A stretch of DNA of 64,000 nt. Source: Erythrobacter sp. HL-111 (GTDB lineage Bacteria > Pseudomonadota > Alphaproteobacteria > Sphingomonadales > Sphingomonadaceae). The position numbers and the translations under genes were made by a program. The first letter of the stretch is position 1, and the number at the start of each line of letters is the position of its first letter. The stretch covers positions 744,001 through 808,000 of the forward strand of contig NZ_LT629743.1 of NCBI RefSeq assembly GCF_900105095.1, in the 5' to 3' direction. Under the pieces are notes generated by a model. The model worked only from the letters and a program-made list of their open reading frames with translations. It had not been told where the DNA came from and did not search any database. This document shows positions 29,478-39,800 of this stretch, one piece after another.

Positions 29478-30713
29478 TTGAACGCGTCGGCCGCGATCGA
29501 TTCCTCCGCGCCCGACCAGCTCAGCCGCGCGCAGGAATACGTGCTCGCGGTAACGGTCGCGGTGGTGACGGCCAACGCCTATTACATCCACCCGATCATC
29601 GGCGAGGTCGCGGCGAGCTTCGATGTGGGCGAGGCGCGGATCGGGATCGTGCCCGCGCTCAACCAGCTCGCGCTCGCGCTCGGCATTTTCCTGCTCCTGC
29701 CGCTCGGCGATCGCTATCCGAACCGTTCGCTGTGCATCCTTTTCGTCGCGCTGCAGAGCGTCTTCATGCTCGGCATGGCTCTGGCGGAGGATTTTGCGCT
29801 TTTCACCGCGGCCTCGACCCTGCTGGGGTTCGTGACCATCGCGCCCTATCTCATCCCCGCCTTCGCTTCGAAGCGGGTCGCGCCGGAACGGCTGGGACAG
29901 GTCACTGCGCTGCTGACGGTGGGCGTGATCTTCGGCATCCTGGTCGCCCGGGTGGGTGCGGGCGTGGTGGCCGAACGCCTGGGCTGGCGTGCGGTCTACT
30001 GGTGTGCCTTCGCGCTGATGGCGGCGGTGACGCTGGCGCTTCCCCTCGCCATGAAGAGCGAGGGCGGCGCGGCGAAGCGCCCGGCGGGAAGCTATGGCGC
30101 GCTCCTCGCCTCGGTCTTCGCGCTGGGCCGCAGGCATCCCGGAATGCTCGTCTCGGCAGCGATCCAGGGGCTCAATTTCGCGATGTTCACCGCGACCTGG
30201 CTCGCGCTCGCGCTGCACCTGACGAGCCCCGAACTTGGCTACGGCGTCGATACGGTCGGCTATCTTGCGGGGCTGGCGGCGGTGAGCATCGTCACCACGC
30301 CCCGCCTCGGCCGTCTCGCAGACCGGATCGGCGCTCTCCGGGCGCGGGTGATGGCGGCCGGGGTGCAGGCGGTCGGCCTCGCCCTGCTCTATCCGCTCGG
30401 CTGGAGCGCGTGGGGGATCGCCGTGCCGCTGGTGGTCGTCAACATGGTCGGCCCGACGATCGACGTCACCGGGCGCATGACCTTCCTCGCATTGGAGCCT
30501 GCGATCCGCACCCGGCTCACGACGGTCTATATCGTCGTCATGTTCCTCGGCGGCGCGCTCGGCAGCCTGCTCGGTCCGGCGGTCTACGACTGGGCGGGAT
30601 GGGCGGGAACCTCGGCGATGCTGGTCGCCTGCTCGCTTTGCGTGGTGGCGCTTTCGACCCTCTCCCTGCGCGCCGGGGATCGCGGCAGACCCGGCCGGAA
30701 CGCAGGCGCCTAG
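29478..30713 (+). CDS. MFS transporter
   Basis: 411-aa major facilitator superfamily protein with about 12 hydrophobic helices. The loop 2-3 signature appears as LPLGDRYPNRSLC and the second-half equivalent as PRLGRLADRIGALRAR. The MFS_1 pattern (YYIHPIIGEVAASFDVG at helix 1 and LGWRAVYWCAFAL at helix 6) resembles predicted drug or metabolite effluxers; the substrate cannot be named. It appears to start at TTG 29478, with the nearest good Shine-Dalgarno (AGGAGG) more than 20 nt upstream, so the start is tentative. The stop shares a palindromic CTAG with the opposite-strand DUF3429 gene. Confidence 0.9.
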   Translation: MNASAAIDSSAPDQLSRAQEYVLAVTVAVVTANAYYIHPIIGEVAASFDVGEARIGIVPALNQLALALGIFLLLPLGDRYPNRSLCILFVALQSVFMLGMALAEDFALFTAASTLLGFVTIAPYLIPAFASKRVAPERLGQVTALLTVGVIFGILVARVGAGVVAERLGWRAVYWCAFALMAAVTLALPLAMKSEGGAAKRPAGSYGALLASVFALGRRHPGMLVSAAIQGLNFAMFTATWLALALHLTSPELGYGVDTVGYLAGLAAVSIVTTPRLGRLADRIGALRARVMAAGVQAVGLALLYPLGWSAWGIAVPLVVVNMVGPTIDVTGRMTFLALEPAIRTRLTTVYIVVMFLGGALGSLLGPAVYDWAGWAGTSAMLVACSLCVVALSTLSLRAGDRGRPGRNAGA

Positions 30714-31210
30714 GACGTCATCAGCGTTTCCGCGACGATCCCGAGCAGGATCGTCAGGACGCCGAGCCCGACCGACAATTGCACCCTCAGATTCAGGAAA
30801 TCGCGCGAGGCGAAGCCCAATGCCCGGTCGACCAGCGGCGACAGCGCGATCAACCCGCCGAGATAGAGGAGCGCCGGGCCGGGCCATTCCCACCCGAACA
30901 GCCATGGCAGGAACAGCGCGACCGCGATCAGGCTCGGCAGCACCGCGACGAGATAGGCCCCCGCCCCCACCGGCCGGTCGAAGGAATGGGCGATGGCCTG
31001 CCCCCACCACACGCCGCCCAGGAAGCTGAAGATCGCCGCCGCATAGGCGAAACCCGCCGCGAGCGCGGCATAGCCCCAGCCCGAACCCGTGCCCGCCGCG
31101 GCACCGGGAGCGGGTTCGGCAAGCGCGAGAGCGAGGCAGATGACCTGGGGAAGGAGCCCCGCATAGCCGAGCCAGCGGGCGGCGGGAGTAAGCGTCTTGT
31201 GTCCGTCCAT
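30710..31210 (-). CDS. DUF3429 family membrane protein
   Basis: 166-aa hydrophobic protein with five predicted membrane helices, including AAIFSFLGGVWWGQAI, the conserved FxGGxxWG segment of DUF3429. The family has no established function. ATG 31210 gives MDGHKTLTPAARWLGYAG, the usual start of homologues; the upstream reading to 31660 runs antisense to the SDR gene and was rejected. It is divergent from the SDR gene and convergent with the MFS gene, sharing a 4-nt CTAG stop overlap. Confidence 0.85.
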   Translation of the reverse strand: MDGHKTLTPAARWLGYAGLLPQVICLALALAEPAPGAAAGTGSGWGYAALAAGFAYAAAIFSFLGGVWWGQAIAHSFDRPVGAGAYLVAVLPSLIAVALFLPWLFGWEWPGPALLYLGGLIALSPLVDRALGFASRDFLNLRVQLSVGLGVLTILLGIVAETLMTS

Positions 31211-31286
31211 GACCTCGCAAAATACATAAGGGTCCGCGCAGTTCCAGCGGCTTGCCGAATGTGCCCGATTGGGGCAGTCGGTGGGC

Positions 31287-32060
31287 ATGGACCTGTTCGA
31301 TCTTTCCGGCCGCGTCGCGGTCGTCACCGGCGGCAATGGCGGGCTCGGCCTCGGCATGGCTCGCGGCCTCGTCAAGGCGGGCGCGCGCGTCGCGATCTGG
31401 GCGCGCAACGAGGAAAAGAACGCGGCGGCGCTCGAGCAACTCGGCGCGCTCGGCAGGGGCGAGGCGATCGCCTGCCGCTGCGACGTGGCCGAGGAGGCGC
31501 AGATCGAAGCCGCCATGGGCGAAACCCTCGCCGCCTTCGGGCGGGTCGATGCCTGTTTCGCCAATGCGGGGATCGCGGGCGCGGGGACGGCGATCCCCGA
31601 CATCGAAACGGACGGGTGGGACCGGGTCATGGCGGTCAACGCGCGCGGGCCGGCGCTCACCTACAAGCACGTCACCCGCCACATGATCGCGCGCGCCGGG
31701 GAAGGCGATGCCGGCGGCAAGCTCGTCGCAACCTCGTCGGGCCAGTCGATCATGGGGGTCAACCGCAGCTCCGACTATGCCGCGTCCAAGGCGGCGCTCA
31801 ACGGGCTCACCCGCGGCGCGGCGTTCGAACTGGCGCGCCACGGCATCACCGCCAACGCGCTGCTCTTCGGCTTCTACGAAACCGACATCACGGCGGCGGC
31901 CGATCCCCGGTTCGCCGCATGGATGGAAAAGCGGATCCCGCTGCGCCGCCCGGGCGACCACGCCGGGCTCGAAGGGCTCGCGGTGTTCTTCGCCTCGCCC
32001 CATTCGGACTACATCACCGGGCAGTGCCTGCCGGTCGACGGGGGGCTGTGCATCAGCTGA
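31287..32060 (+). CDS. SDR family oxidoreductase
   Basis: 257-aa short-chain dehydrogenase/reductase. The Rossmann motif VTGGNGGLGLG (about 12-22), the structural NAG (CFANAGIAG) and the catalytic Ser with YAASK complete a classical SDR active site. The C-terminus DYITGQCLPVDGGLCIS matches 3-ketoacyl-ACP-reductase-like and gluconate-dehydrogenase-like members. The Arg in the basic patch (WARNEEK) suggests NADP(H). Substrate unknown. ATG 31287 was preferred over TTG 31269. The AarF-type kinase gene follows. Confidence 0.92.
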   Translation: MDLFDLSGRVAVVTGGNGGLGLGMARGLVKAGARVAIWARNEEKNAAALEQLGALGRGEAIACRCDVAEEAQIEAAMGETLAAFGRVDACFANAGIAGAGTAIPDIETDGWDRVMAVNARGPALTYKHVTRHMIARAGEGDAGGKLVATSSGQSIMGVNRSSDYAASKAALNGLTRGAAFELARHGITANALLFGFYETDITAAADPRFAAWMEKRIPLRRPGDHAGLEGLAVFFASPHSDYITGQCLPVDGGLCIS

Positions 32061-32141
32061 ACCGTGCGCGCGCCTTGCGCGGAACGCCTTGCGGAACCAT
32101 CTGTTGGAAAGCAGCAGCCAGAGACGACGGGGTCAGCTTAC

Positions 32142-33545
32142 GTGTCAGAACCTTCCGACGACGATCGCAACATCGCCGAATCCGAAGCCAACTGGGGCCG
32201 CGAGGAACGCGGTCGTCACCGTGCGGTCCCCTCGGGACGCATCTCGCGTGTGGCTAGCTTCGGACAGCTTGTCGGCGGGGTCGCCGGCGGCATGATGGCC
32301 GAGGGCGCGCGGCGCATCACCAGCGGGGAGCGGGTTTCGGCACGCGACCTCATCCTCACCCCCGGCAATGCCCGCCGGCTCGCCGACCGCCTGTCGCACC
32401 TGCGCGGCGCGGCGATGAAGATGGGCCAGATGATCAGCATGGACGCGGGCGATTTCCTCCCGCCCGAACTCGCCCAGATCCTCGCCACGCTACGCGACCA
32501 GGCGAGCTTCATGCCGACCCGCCAGCTCGACCAGGTGCTCAAGGAACAATGGGGCAATGACTGGCGCCGCCAGTTCAGGTGGTTCAATCCCCGCCCGATC
32601 GCCGCCGCCAGCATCGGCCAGGTCCACAAGGCGATGACCCGCGAGGGCGAGGAACTCGCGATCAAGGTGCAGTATCCGGGCGTCGCGAAGAGCATCGACA
32701 GCGATGTCGACAACGTCATGACCCTGCTGCGCGTCGCCGGCTTCGCCCCGCCCGAACTGGAAATCGACAGGCTGCTCGCCGCCGCGAAGAAGCAGCTCCA
32801 CGAAGAGGCCGACTACCATCGCGAAGGCGAACAGATGGAGCTGTACGCCAGGCGGCTCGAAGGCGAACCGGGCTTCGTCGTCCCGCGCCTGCACAAGGAT
32901 CTGACGCGCGAGCACATCCTCGCTATGAGCTTCGAGGAAGGCGCGAGCATCGAGGTGCTGGCCGAGGAAAGCCCCGAACAGCGCGACGAGGTCGTAGGCC
33001 GCCTGATGCGCCTCGTCGCGCGCGAACTGTTCGAATTCGGCGTGATGCAGACCGACCCCAACTTCGCGAATTACCGCTATCGCCGCGAGACGGGCGAGCT
33101 CGTCCTGCTCGATTTCGGCGCCTGCCGGGAGGTCGATCCGGACGTCTCGAACGGTTACCGCGCCATGCTCGAGGCGGGATTGAGGGGCGACCGCGATCAG
33201 GTGCTCAAGGCCACCATCGACAGCGGCTTCATGATGCCGATCGTTGCGGAAAAGCACCCCGAACGGGTGAACCGCATGATCGACGTGGTCATCAACGAGA
33301 TGCGCGAGGACAAGCCGTTCGATTTCGGCGACCGGGCCTTCGTCCCGCTGCTGCGCGAGGAAGGCTATGCGATCGCGCAGGACAAGGACACCTGGGCCTT
33401 CCCCCCGATCGAGACGCTGTTCGTGCAGCGCAAGGTTTCGGGCACGGCGCTGCTCGGCGCGAAGCTCAAGGCGCAGGTCAATATCCGCCGCATCACCGAG
33501 GAAGTGCTCGGCTCGACCAAGCCCCTGCCCGCCAAGGCCGCCTGA
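32142..33545 (+). CDS. ABC1/AarF (UbiB-type) atypical kinase
   Basis: 467-aa member of the ADCK/UbiB kinase-like family, whose members support ubiquinone biosynthesis by ATPase activity. Visible are the KxGQ motif (MKMGQMISM), the Ala-rich replacement of the glycine loop (PIAAASIGQVHKA) and VAIK-type Lys in AIKVQYPGV. The ExD-type segment EEADYHREGEQM, the catalytic QTDPNFANYRY and the metal-binding LLDFGACREV follow. Unlike E. coli UbiB it lacks C-terminal membrane helices, so it is closer to the COQ8/ADCK form. GTG 32142 was chosen; GTG 32064 would add 26 residues. Confidence 0.9.
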   Translation: MSEPSDDDRNIAESEANWGREERGRHRAVPSGRISRVASFGQLVGGVAGGMMAEGARRITSGERVSARDLILTPGNARRLADRLSHLRGAAMKMGQMISMDAGDFLPPELAQILATLRDQASFMPTRQLDQVLKEQWGNDWRRQFRWFNPRPIAAASIGQVHKAMTREGEELAIKVQYPGVAKSIDSDVDNVMTLLRVAGFAPPELEIDRLLAAAKKQLHEEADYHREGEQMELYARRLEGEPGFVVPRLHKDLTREHILAMSFEEGASIEVLAEESPEQRDEVVGRLMRLVARELFEFGVMQTDPNFANYRYRRETGELVLLDFGACREVDPDVSNGYRAMLEAGLRGDRDQVLKATIDSGFMMPIVAEKHPERVNRMIDVVINEMREDKPFDFGDRAFVPLLREEGYAIAQDKDTWAFPPIETLFVQRKVSGTALLGAKLKAQVNIRRITEEVLGSTKPLPAKAA

Positions 33546-33704
33546 CCGGCCCTTCCCCGCCCCCCGCGGCCCGCTCCGCCGCGGCACACGGCGCCGGCAG
33601 GACCAAAAGTGCAATCGCACGGAGGATGTTCCGCAGCGAGTAAACTTTCGTAATACTTAGAAGAAGATTGCGGGTCCGGCATTTGCAGCCTATTGGTTTT
33701 CGTC

Positions 33705-34220
33705 ATGGGGCAAGGGTCAGAATCATTTCCGGCGGTCCTGTTCGTCTGCCTCGGCAATATCTGCCGCTCTCCCATGGCGGAAGGCGCGTTCCGCGCCGCT
33801 TCGGACAGGGCCGGGCTCAGGGTCGGGATCGATTCGGTCGGAACCGCCGCCTACCATGTCGGCGAACCGCCCGATCCGCGCGCGATCCGGATCGCGCGCG
33901 AGAACGGCGTCGACATTACAGGGCTCCTCGGCCGCCAGATCAGGCGCGACGATTTCTACAGCGCGACCCATATCTTCGCGCTCGACCGGGCCAACCTGCA
34001 GGGGATCAGGGCGCATGCCCCGCGCGATGGAAAAGCGCAGGTCGCGCTGCTGAACGATGCGGTCGCCGGGTTCGAAGGCCGCCCGATCGAGGATCCCTAT
34101 TACGGCGACGAGGAGGATTTCCGCCGCGTCTGGAAAGAGATCACCCGCGCGGTCGATGCGGTGGTGGAACGCTTCCTCGCCGAAGGCTGCGAGGCGCGCT
34201 TTCCCCTCGCGGACGCCTGA
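33705..34220 (+). CDS. Low-molecular-weight protein-tyrosine phosphatase
   Basis: 171-aa arsenate-reductase-like/LMW-PTP family enzyme. The P-loop VCLGNICRSP holds the catalytic cysteine and arginine in CX5R, and EDPYYGDEEDF provides the general-acid aspartate. LMW-PTPs dephosphorylate tyrosine kinases and metabolites. The gene stands alone between the kinase gene and recG, which it converges on with a 6-nt gap. ATG 33705 was chosen; the in-frame TTG at 33693 adds four residues only. Confidence 0.94.
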   Translation: MGQGSESFPAVLFVCLGNICRSPMAEGAFRAASDRAGLRVGIDSVGTAAYHVGEPPDPRAIRIARENGVDITGLLGRQIRRDDFYSATHIFALDRANLQGIRAHAPRDGKAQVALLNDAVAGFEGRPIEDPYYGDEEDFRRVWKEITRAVDAVVERFLAEGCEARFPLADA

Positions 34221-34226
34221 CCGGCC

Positions 34227-36311
34227 TCACCCGCCGCGCAGCAACTGCACGCCCCAGTCGCGCTCGAACAGGTAGAGCAGGATTCGCGCCGCCTCGCCCC
34301 GCGCGCTCGTCAGCCCCCCGTCCCGGTCGATCAGCAGCCGCGCATCGGCATGGGCGGCCGGAAGCAGGCGCTGGACCTGGTCGAGATCGGCGAGGTGGAA
34401 GGCCGCCTCGCCCGATTGCCGCGTGCCGAGCAGTTCGCCCCCGCCTCTCAGCTCGAGGTCTTCCTCGGCGATCCGAAACCCGTCCTGCGTCTCGCGCATC
34501 AGGGCAAGCCGTTTCTTGCCCGTCTCGGAAAGTTCGTTACCACGCAGCAGCAGGCAGACCGATTTCTCCGATCCCCGCCCGACCCGGCCGCGCAACTGGT
34601 GCAGCTGCGCAAGGCCGAAGCGTTCGGCCTGTTCGATCACCATCAGGGTCGCGGCTGGAACGTCCACCCCGACCTCGATCACCGTCGTCGCGACGAGCAG
34701 CTTCGCCGCACCGCTGGCGAAGCGGTGCATGTTGGCGTCCTTGATTTCGGGCGCGAGCTGGCCGTGGACCATCACGACCGCATCGCCGAAGCGTTCCCTG
34801 AGGGCCGCGAAGCGCGCCTCGGCCGCGGCGATGTCGTCGCTGTCGTTTTCGCGCACCATCGGGCACACCCAATAGGCCTGCTGCCCGCCCGCAAGGTGCC
34901 GCGCGACCCCGGCGACGACATCCTCCATCCGCTCCTGCGCCACGACCCGCGTGTCGATCGCCTGCCGCCCGGGCGGGAGTTCGTCGAGGCGGCTCACGTC
35001 CATCTCGCCGTAATTGGCCAGTGTCAGCGAGCGCGGGATCGGGGTGGCCGTCATGGCGAGCGTGTGCGGGGCGCGGCGGCCCTTGGCCGCGAGCGCGAGC
35101 CGCTGGGCAACGCCGAAGCGGTGCTGTTCGTCGATCACGACGAGGCCGAGGTCACGGTAGGCGACGCTGTCCTGGAACAGCGAATGGGTGCCGACGACAA
35201 TGTCGATCGAACCGTCGAGCAGCCCCATCAGCAGCCCCTCGCGCTCGCGCCCCTTGGCCCGTCCGGTCAGCAGCGCAACCTCCACCCCGGTGCTCGCGGC
35301 CATGCGGCGCAGCGTCTCGTGATGCTGGCGTGCGAGGATTTCGGTCGGGGCGAGCAGCGCGGCCTGCCTGCCCGCTTCGACCGCGATCAGCATCGCGGCG
35401 AGCGCGACCACGGTCTTGCCCGCTCCGACATCGCCCTGCAGCAGGCGCAGCATCGGGGCCTCCTGCGCCATGTCGCCCTCGATCTCGGCAATCGAGCGCT
35501 TCTGCGCGCCGGTCATTTCGAACGGCAGGGAAAGCTTCGCCCTCAGTCGCCCGTCGCCGACCAGCGCCTGCCCCTTGCGGCGGCGGCTGTCGGCCTTGAC
35601 GAGCAGGAGGGCGAGGCTGTTCGCGAGCAATTCGTCATAGGCGAGCCGGTCGCGCGCGGCGGCGTCCCCGTTCCGGTGCGCGAGCCGCAGCGCCTCGCGC
35701 CATGCGGGCCAACCGGCGCGTTCGAGCTGGCCCGGCTCGATCCATTCGGGCAGGTCCGGCAGTCGGGCGAGCGCCTGATCCACCAGCGCGGCGACGCGCG
35801 GCTGGGTCAGCCCCTCGGACAGGCGATAGACCGGCTCGTTGAGCCGCCCGAGATGCGCCCCGCCCCCGTCCCCGCCGTCACCTTCGCCCCCGCCTTCGAC
35901 ATGGTCGGGATGCACGATCTGGAGCATGTCGCCATAGCGGTCGAGCCGGCCCGCGACCCAGCGCCTTTCCCCGACCGGCAGCAGCTTCTTCGCCGCATAG
36001 GACGCCCGCCCGAAATAGGTGATCGCGCAGATATTGCCCGCCGCATCCTGCGCCAGCACCCGGTACGGCCCGCGCTGGGAGCGCGCGGCGCGGTGTTCGG
36101 TCGGGGTCAGCGCGACGACGACCTGTTCGCCCTCGGCGCCTTCGTCGAGATCGGCGATCGCCCGGCGGGAAACGAACCGTTCGGGCAGGTGGTAGGCGAC
36201 GTCCTTGACCCGTGCGAGGCCGAGCCGCTCGAGCGGTTTCGCGAGCTTCGGTCCCACGCCCTCGAGCGAGCGGGTCTCGGCGAAAAGCGGGTTGAGGATT
36301 TCGGGACGCAT
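34227..36311 (-). CDS. recG: ATP-dependent DNA helicase RecG
   Basis: Superfamily 2 double-strand DNA translocase that reverses stalled forks and branch-migrates Holliday junctions. The 694-aa protein has the N-terminal wedge/OB domain (about 1-250), then helicase motifs: Walker A GDVGAGKTVVALAAML, motif II DEQHRFGVAQR, motif III MTATPIPRSL, and motif VI LHQLRGRVGRGSE. Length is normal. It is divergent from sdhE, and recG-sdhE-mfd is the standard alphaproteobacterial neighbourhood. ATG 36311 begins MRPEILNPLFAE, as in relatives. Confidence 0.98.
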   Translation of the reverse strand: MRPEILNPLFAETRSLEGVGPKLAKPLERLGLARVKDVAYHLPERFVSRRAIADLDEGAEGEQVVVALTPTEHRAARSQRGPYRVLAQDAAGNICAITYFGRASYAAKKLLPVGERRWVAGRLDRYGDMLQIVHPDHVEGGGEGDGGDGGGAHLGRLNEPVYRLSEGLTQPRVAALVDQALARLPDLPEWIEPGQLERAGWPAWREALRLAHRNGDAAARDRLAYDELLANSLALLLVKADSRRRKGQALVGDGRLRAKLSLPFEMTGAQKRSIAEIEGDMAQEAPMLRLLQGDVGAGKTVVALAAMLIAVEAGRQAALLAPTEILARQHHETLRRMAASTGVEVALLTGRAKGREREGLLMGLLDGSIDIVVGTHSLFQDSVAYRDLGLVVIDEQHRFGVAQRLALAAKGRRAPHTLAMTATPIPRSLTLANYGEMDVSRLDELPPGRQAIDTRVVAQERMEDVVAGVARHLAGGQQAYWVCPMVRENDSDDIAAAEARFAALRERFGDAVVMVHGQLAPEIKDANMHRFASGAAKLLVATTVIEVGVDVPAATLMVIEQAERFGLAQLHQLRGRVGRGSEKSVCLLLRGNELSETGKKRLALMRETQDGFRIAEEDLELRGGGELLGTRQSGEAAFHLADLDQVQRLLPAAHADARLLIDRDGGLTSARGEAARILLYLFERDWGVQLLRGG

Positions 36312-36338
36312 CGTGCCCTGGCGCTACCACCGCCCCTT

Positions 36339-36445
36339 CGTCATGGCGAGCTGCTGGCGACACAATCCTTGGACAAACCGCGCGATCGATGCCGGCGGTC
36401 GGCGCGCGATGGCCGCGCCGGTTTTTCGCGCTTCGTGCAATGACG
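36339..36445. repeat. Degenerate REP-like palindromic element
   Basis: The recG-sdhE gap contains CGTCATGGCGAGC at 36339 and, about 100 bp on, GCGCTTCGTGCAATGACG ending at 36445, whose reverse complement begins CGTCATTGCACGAAG. The pair resembles the ends of the CGTCATTGCGAGC intergenic palindromes widespread in proteobacteria. Inner sequence is degenerate. Number of copies elsewhere cannot be judged from this window. Confidence 0.4.
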
Positions 36446-36483
36446 AGTTGATGCCGCCGTCCGCAGCCCCTAATCTGGCAGCC

Positions 36484-36777
36484 ATGGTCGAGATCAATTC
36501 CCCCGACACCCCCACTTTCGAACAGCGGCTCGCCCGCGCGAAGTTCCGCGCCTGGCATCGCGGCACGCGCGAGGCGGATTACATGATCGGGGGCTTCTTC
36601 GACCGCTATCATGCGACCTGGGGCGAAGCGGAGCTCGAATGGTTCGAGGATCTCCTCGCCGAAGACGATGTCGACGTGATGGCCTGGGGTCTCGGCACGC
36701 AGGTCGTACCCGAACGTTTCCGGGGCGCGCTGATCGAGGCGATGCGCAAGCTCGACTACGTCGACATCCCGCGCTAG
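36484..36777 (+). CDS. sdhE: Succinate dehydrogenase assembly factor 2 (SdhE/Sdh5)
   Basis: 97-aa four-helix-bundle protein of the SdhE/SDHAF2 family that promotes covalent FAD attachment to succinate dehydrogenase. The family motif appears as RAWHRGTREADYMIGGFFDRY (canonical RGxxE), followed by ELEWFEDLLAEDDVDVMAW. ATG 36484 begins the protein; the longer upstream reading overlaps recG and the repeat element and was rejected. It lies between divergent recG and co-oriented mfd. Confidence 0.95.
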   Translation: MVEINSPDTPTFEQRLARAKFRAWHRGTREADYMIGGFFDRYHATWGEAELEWFEDLLAEDDVDVMAWGLGTQVVPERFRGALIEAMRKLDYVDIPR

Positions 36778-36846
36778 GGCGCGCGCACCTTTCCCCGGCC
36801 GCGGCGGGAACGCCTGCGCGCCCTTGCGCCTTTGACCTAAACGATC

Positions 36847-39800
36847 ATGCCCGACCTTTCCCGCATCCTGGCGAGCGAAACGCCGCTCACGCTCACTTCG
36901 CTGCCGCGGGGGAGCCTGCCGCTGGTGATGGGCGACCTCGCCCGGGCCGCGAAACGGCGCGCCGTCTTCATCGCGCCCGACGATGCCGCGATGCGGTCCG
37001 TGGCGGAAGCCGCGCGCCTGTTCGCGCCCGAGGTCGAGGTGATCGAGCTGCCGGCATGGGACTGCCTGCCCTATGACCGCGCGAGCCCGGCCCTGTCGAT
37101 CAGCGCGGCGCGGCTTTCGGCGCTGCACCGCCTGCAGAACCCGCAAAGCGGATCGCAGCTGCTCGTCACCACCGTCAACGCCGCGCTCCAGCGGGTGCTC
37201 ACCCCCTTCCGCGTCCGCGAGAGCGTGCGCGAATTCGCGCCCGGCACGACCATCGGGCACGACAGCCTCGCCAGGCTCCTGACCCGCGCGGGCTATTCGC
37301 GCACCGACACCGTGATCGACCACGGCGAATTCGCGGTGCGCGGGTCGATCGTCGACATCTTCCCCTCCTCGCTCGACCAGGGCCTGCGGCTCGATTTCTT
37401 CGGGGACGAGCTCGAAAGCCTGCGCCTGTTCGATCCCGGCACGCAGCGCTCCACCGGCACGCTGAACTCGCACCTGCTGCTGCCCGCATCCGAGGCGCTG
37501 CTCGACGAAGCCAGCATCAAGCGTTTCCGTTCGACCTACCGCGAATTGTTCGGGGCGAGCGCGACGCAGGACCCGCTCTACGAAGCGGTGAGCGAGGGGC
37601 GGCGGCTTGCGGGGATGGAGCACTGGCTACCGCTGTTCGAAGAACGGCTTTCGACCCTGTTCGACCATCTCGACGCGGCCGACGTCATGGTGATCGACGC
37701 GCAGGCGATCTCTGCCAGCGAGGAGCGGATCGCCGACATCGCCGACTATCACGACCAGCGCACGCGCACGGGATCGGACCGATCGGGCAGTTACCGTCCG
37801 CTCGCCCCGGATGCGCTCTATCTCACCCGGGACGAATTCGCCGCGGCACTGGCCGCCGCCCCCGCGCACCGCGCGAGCGTCTTCGCCGCGCCCGAGGGCG
37901 AGGCCTCGCTCGATTTCGGGTTCAGGGCCGGGCGCGATTTCGCGCCCGAGCGCGCCCGCGGCGACAATGTCTACGAAGCCGCCGCGCAGCATCTCAAAGC
38001 GATCGCCAGGGCGGGCAAGCGCCCCCTCCTCGCCGCCTATTCCACCGGCAGCGCGAAGCGGATCGGGTCGATCCTGTCCGAGGCCGGCACGCCCACGCGC
38101 ATCGCGGACACCTGGCAGGAAGCGCTGGGCCTTTCCGCCAGGGGCGATGCGACGATCATGGTCCTGCCGCTGGAGGCGGGCTTCGCCAATGACGACCTCG
38201 AAATCGTCACCGAACAGGACGTGCTCGGCGACCGGCTGGTGCGGCGCAAGAAGAAACGGCGCGATTCGGACGCTTTCCTCGCCGAACTTCAGGCGCTGTC
38301 GAGGGGCGACCTGGTCGTCCATGTCGAACACGGGATCGGCAAGTATCTCGGCCTCGAACCCATCCCCGTGGGCAAGAGCCAGCACGATTGCGTCGCGCTC
38401 GAATATCACGGCGGCGACAAGCTGTTCATCCCGGTCGAGAACATCGACGTCCTATCGCGCTACGGCTCTTCCGAGGAAGCGGTCCCGCTCGACCGGCTCG
38501 GCGGCGAGGCATGGCAGAAACGGCGCGCCCGGCTCAAGGAGCGGATCACCGCGATCGCCGGCGAGCTGATGAAGGTCGCGGCCGAGCGTGCGCTCAAGAA
38601 AGCCCCGGTGTTCGAGCCCGAGGAAGCCAGCTTCAACCAGTTCGTCGACCGTTTTCCCTGGGACGAGACCGAGGACCAGGACCGCGCCATCGAGGAAGTC
38701 CTGCGCGACCTCGAAAGCGGCAGGCCGATGGACCGCCTGGTGTGCGGCGATGTCGGTTTCGGCAAGACCGAGGTCGCCCTGCGCGCCGCCTTCGTCGCGG
38801 CGATGAGCGGGCGGCAGGTCGCGGTCGTCGCGCCCACCACCCTGCTCGCCCGCCAGCACTACCAGAATTTCGCGAGCCGGTTCGAGGGTTTCCCGCTGAA
38901 GGTCGGCCGCCTCTCCCGCCTCGTCTCGCCCAGGGAAATGGCCGAGACCCGCGAGGGGCTGGAAAAGGGCGACATCGATATCGTCGTCGGCACCCACGCG
39001 ATCCTTTCCAAATCGACGAGCTTCCGCGATCTCGGCCTCGTCATCGTCGACGAGGAGCAGCGCTTCGGCGTCACCCACAAGGAAAAGCTCAAGCAGCTGC
39101 GCTCCGACGTCCACATGCTGACGCTCACCGCGACGCCGATCCCGCGCACGCTGCAGATGGCGATGAGCGGCCTGCGCGAGCTTTCGACGATCCAGACCCC
39201 GCCCGTCGACCGGCTCGCGGTGCGGACCTACGTGATGGAATGGGACGACATGGTGATGCGCGAGGCGCTGCTGCGCGAACATCACCGCGGCGGGCAGAGC
39301 TTCATCGTCGTCTCGCGCATCTCCGACATGGCGCCGCTCGAGGAATGGCTCCACGAGAACGTCCCCGAAGTGAAGGTCGTCTCCGCCCACGGCCAGATGT
39401 CGCCGAGCGAGATCGAGGAGCGGATGAGCGCCTTCTACGAGGGCAAGTACGAGGTGCTGCTGTCGACCACGATCGTCGAATCCGGCCTCGACCTGCCATC
39501 GGCCAACACCATCATCATCCACCGCGCCGACCGCTTCGGCCTCGCCCAGCTCTACCAGCTGCGCGGCCGCGTCGGCCGGGCGAAGCTGCGCGCCTATGCC
39601 TATCTCACCTATGAAAAGGACGTGCAGCTGTCGGAGATCGCCGAGAAACGGCTGAAGGTCCTGTCCGACCTCGACAGCCTCGGCGCAGGGTTCCAGCTGG
39701 CAAGCCACGATCTCGACATTCGCGGCGCGGGCAACCTCCTGGGCGACGAACAGTCGGGCCATATCCGCGAGGTCGGCTTCGAACTCTACCAGTCGATGCT

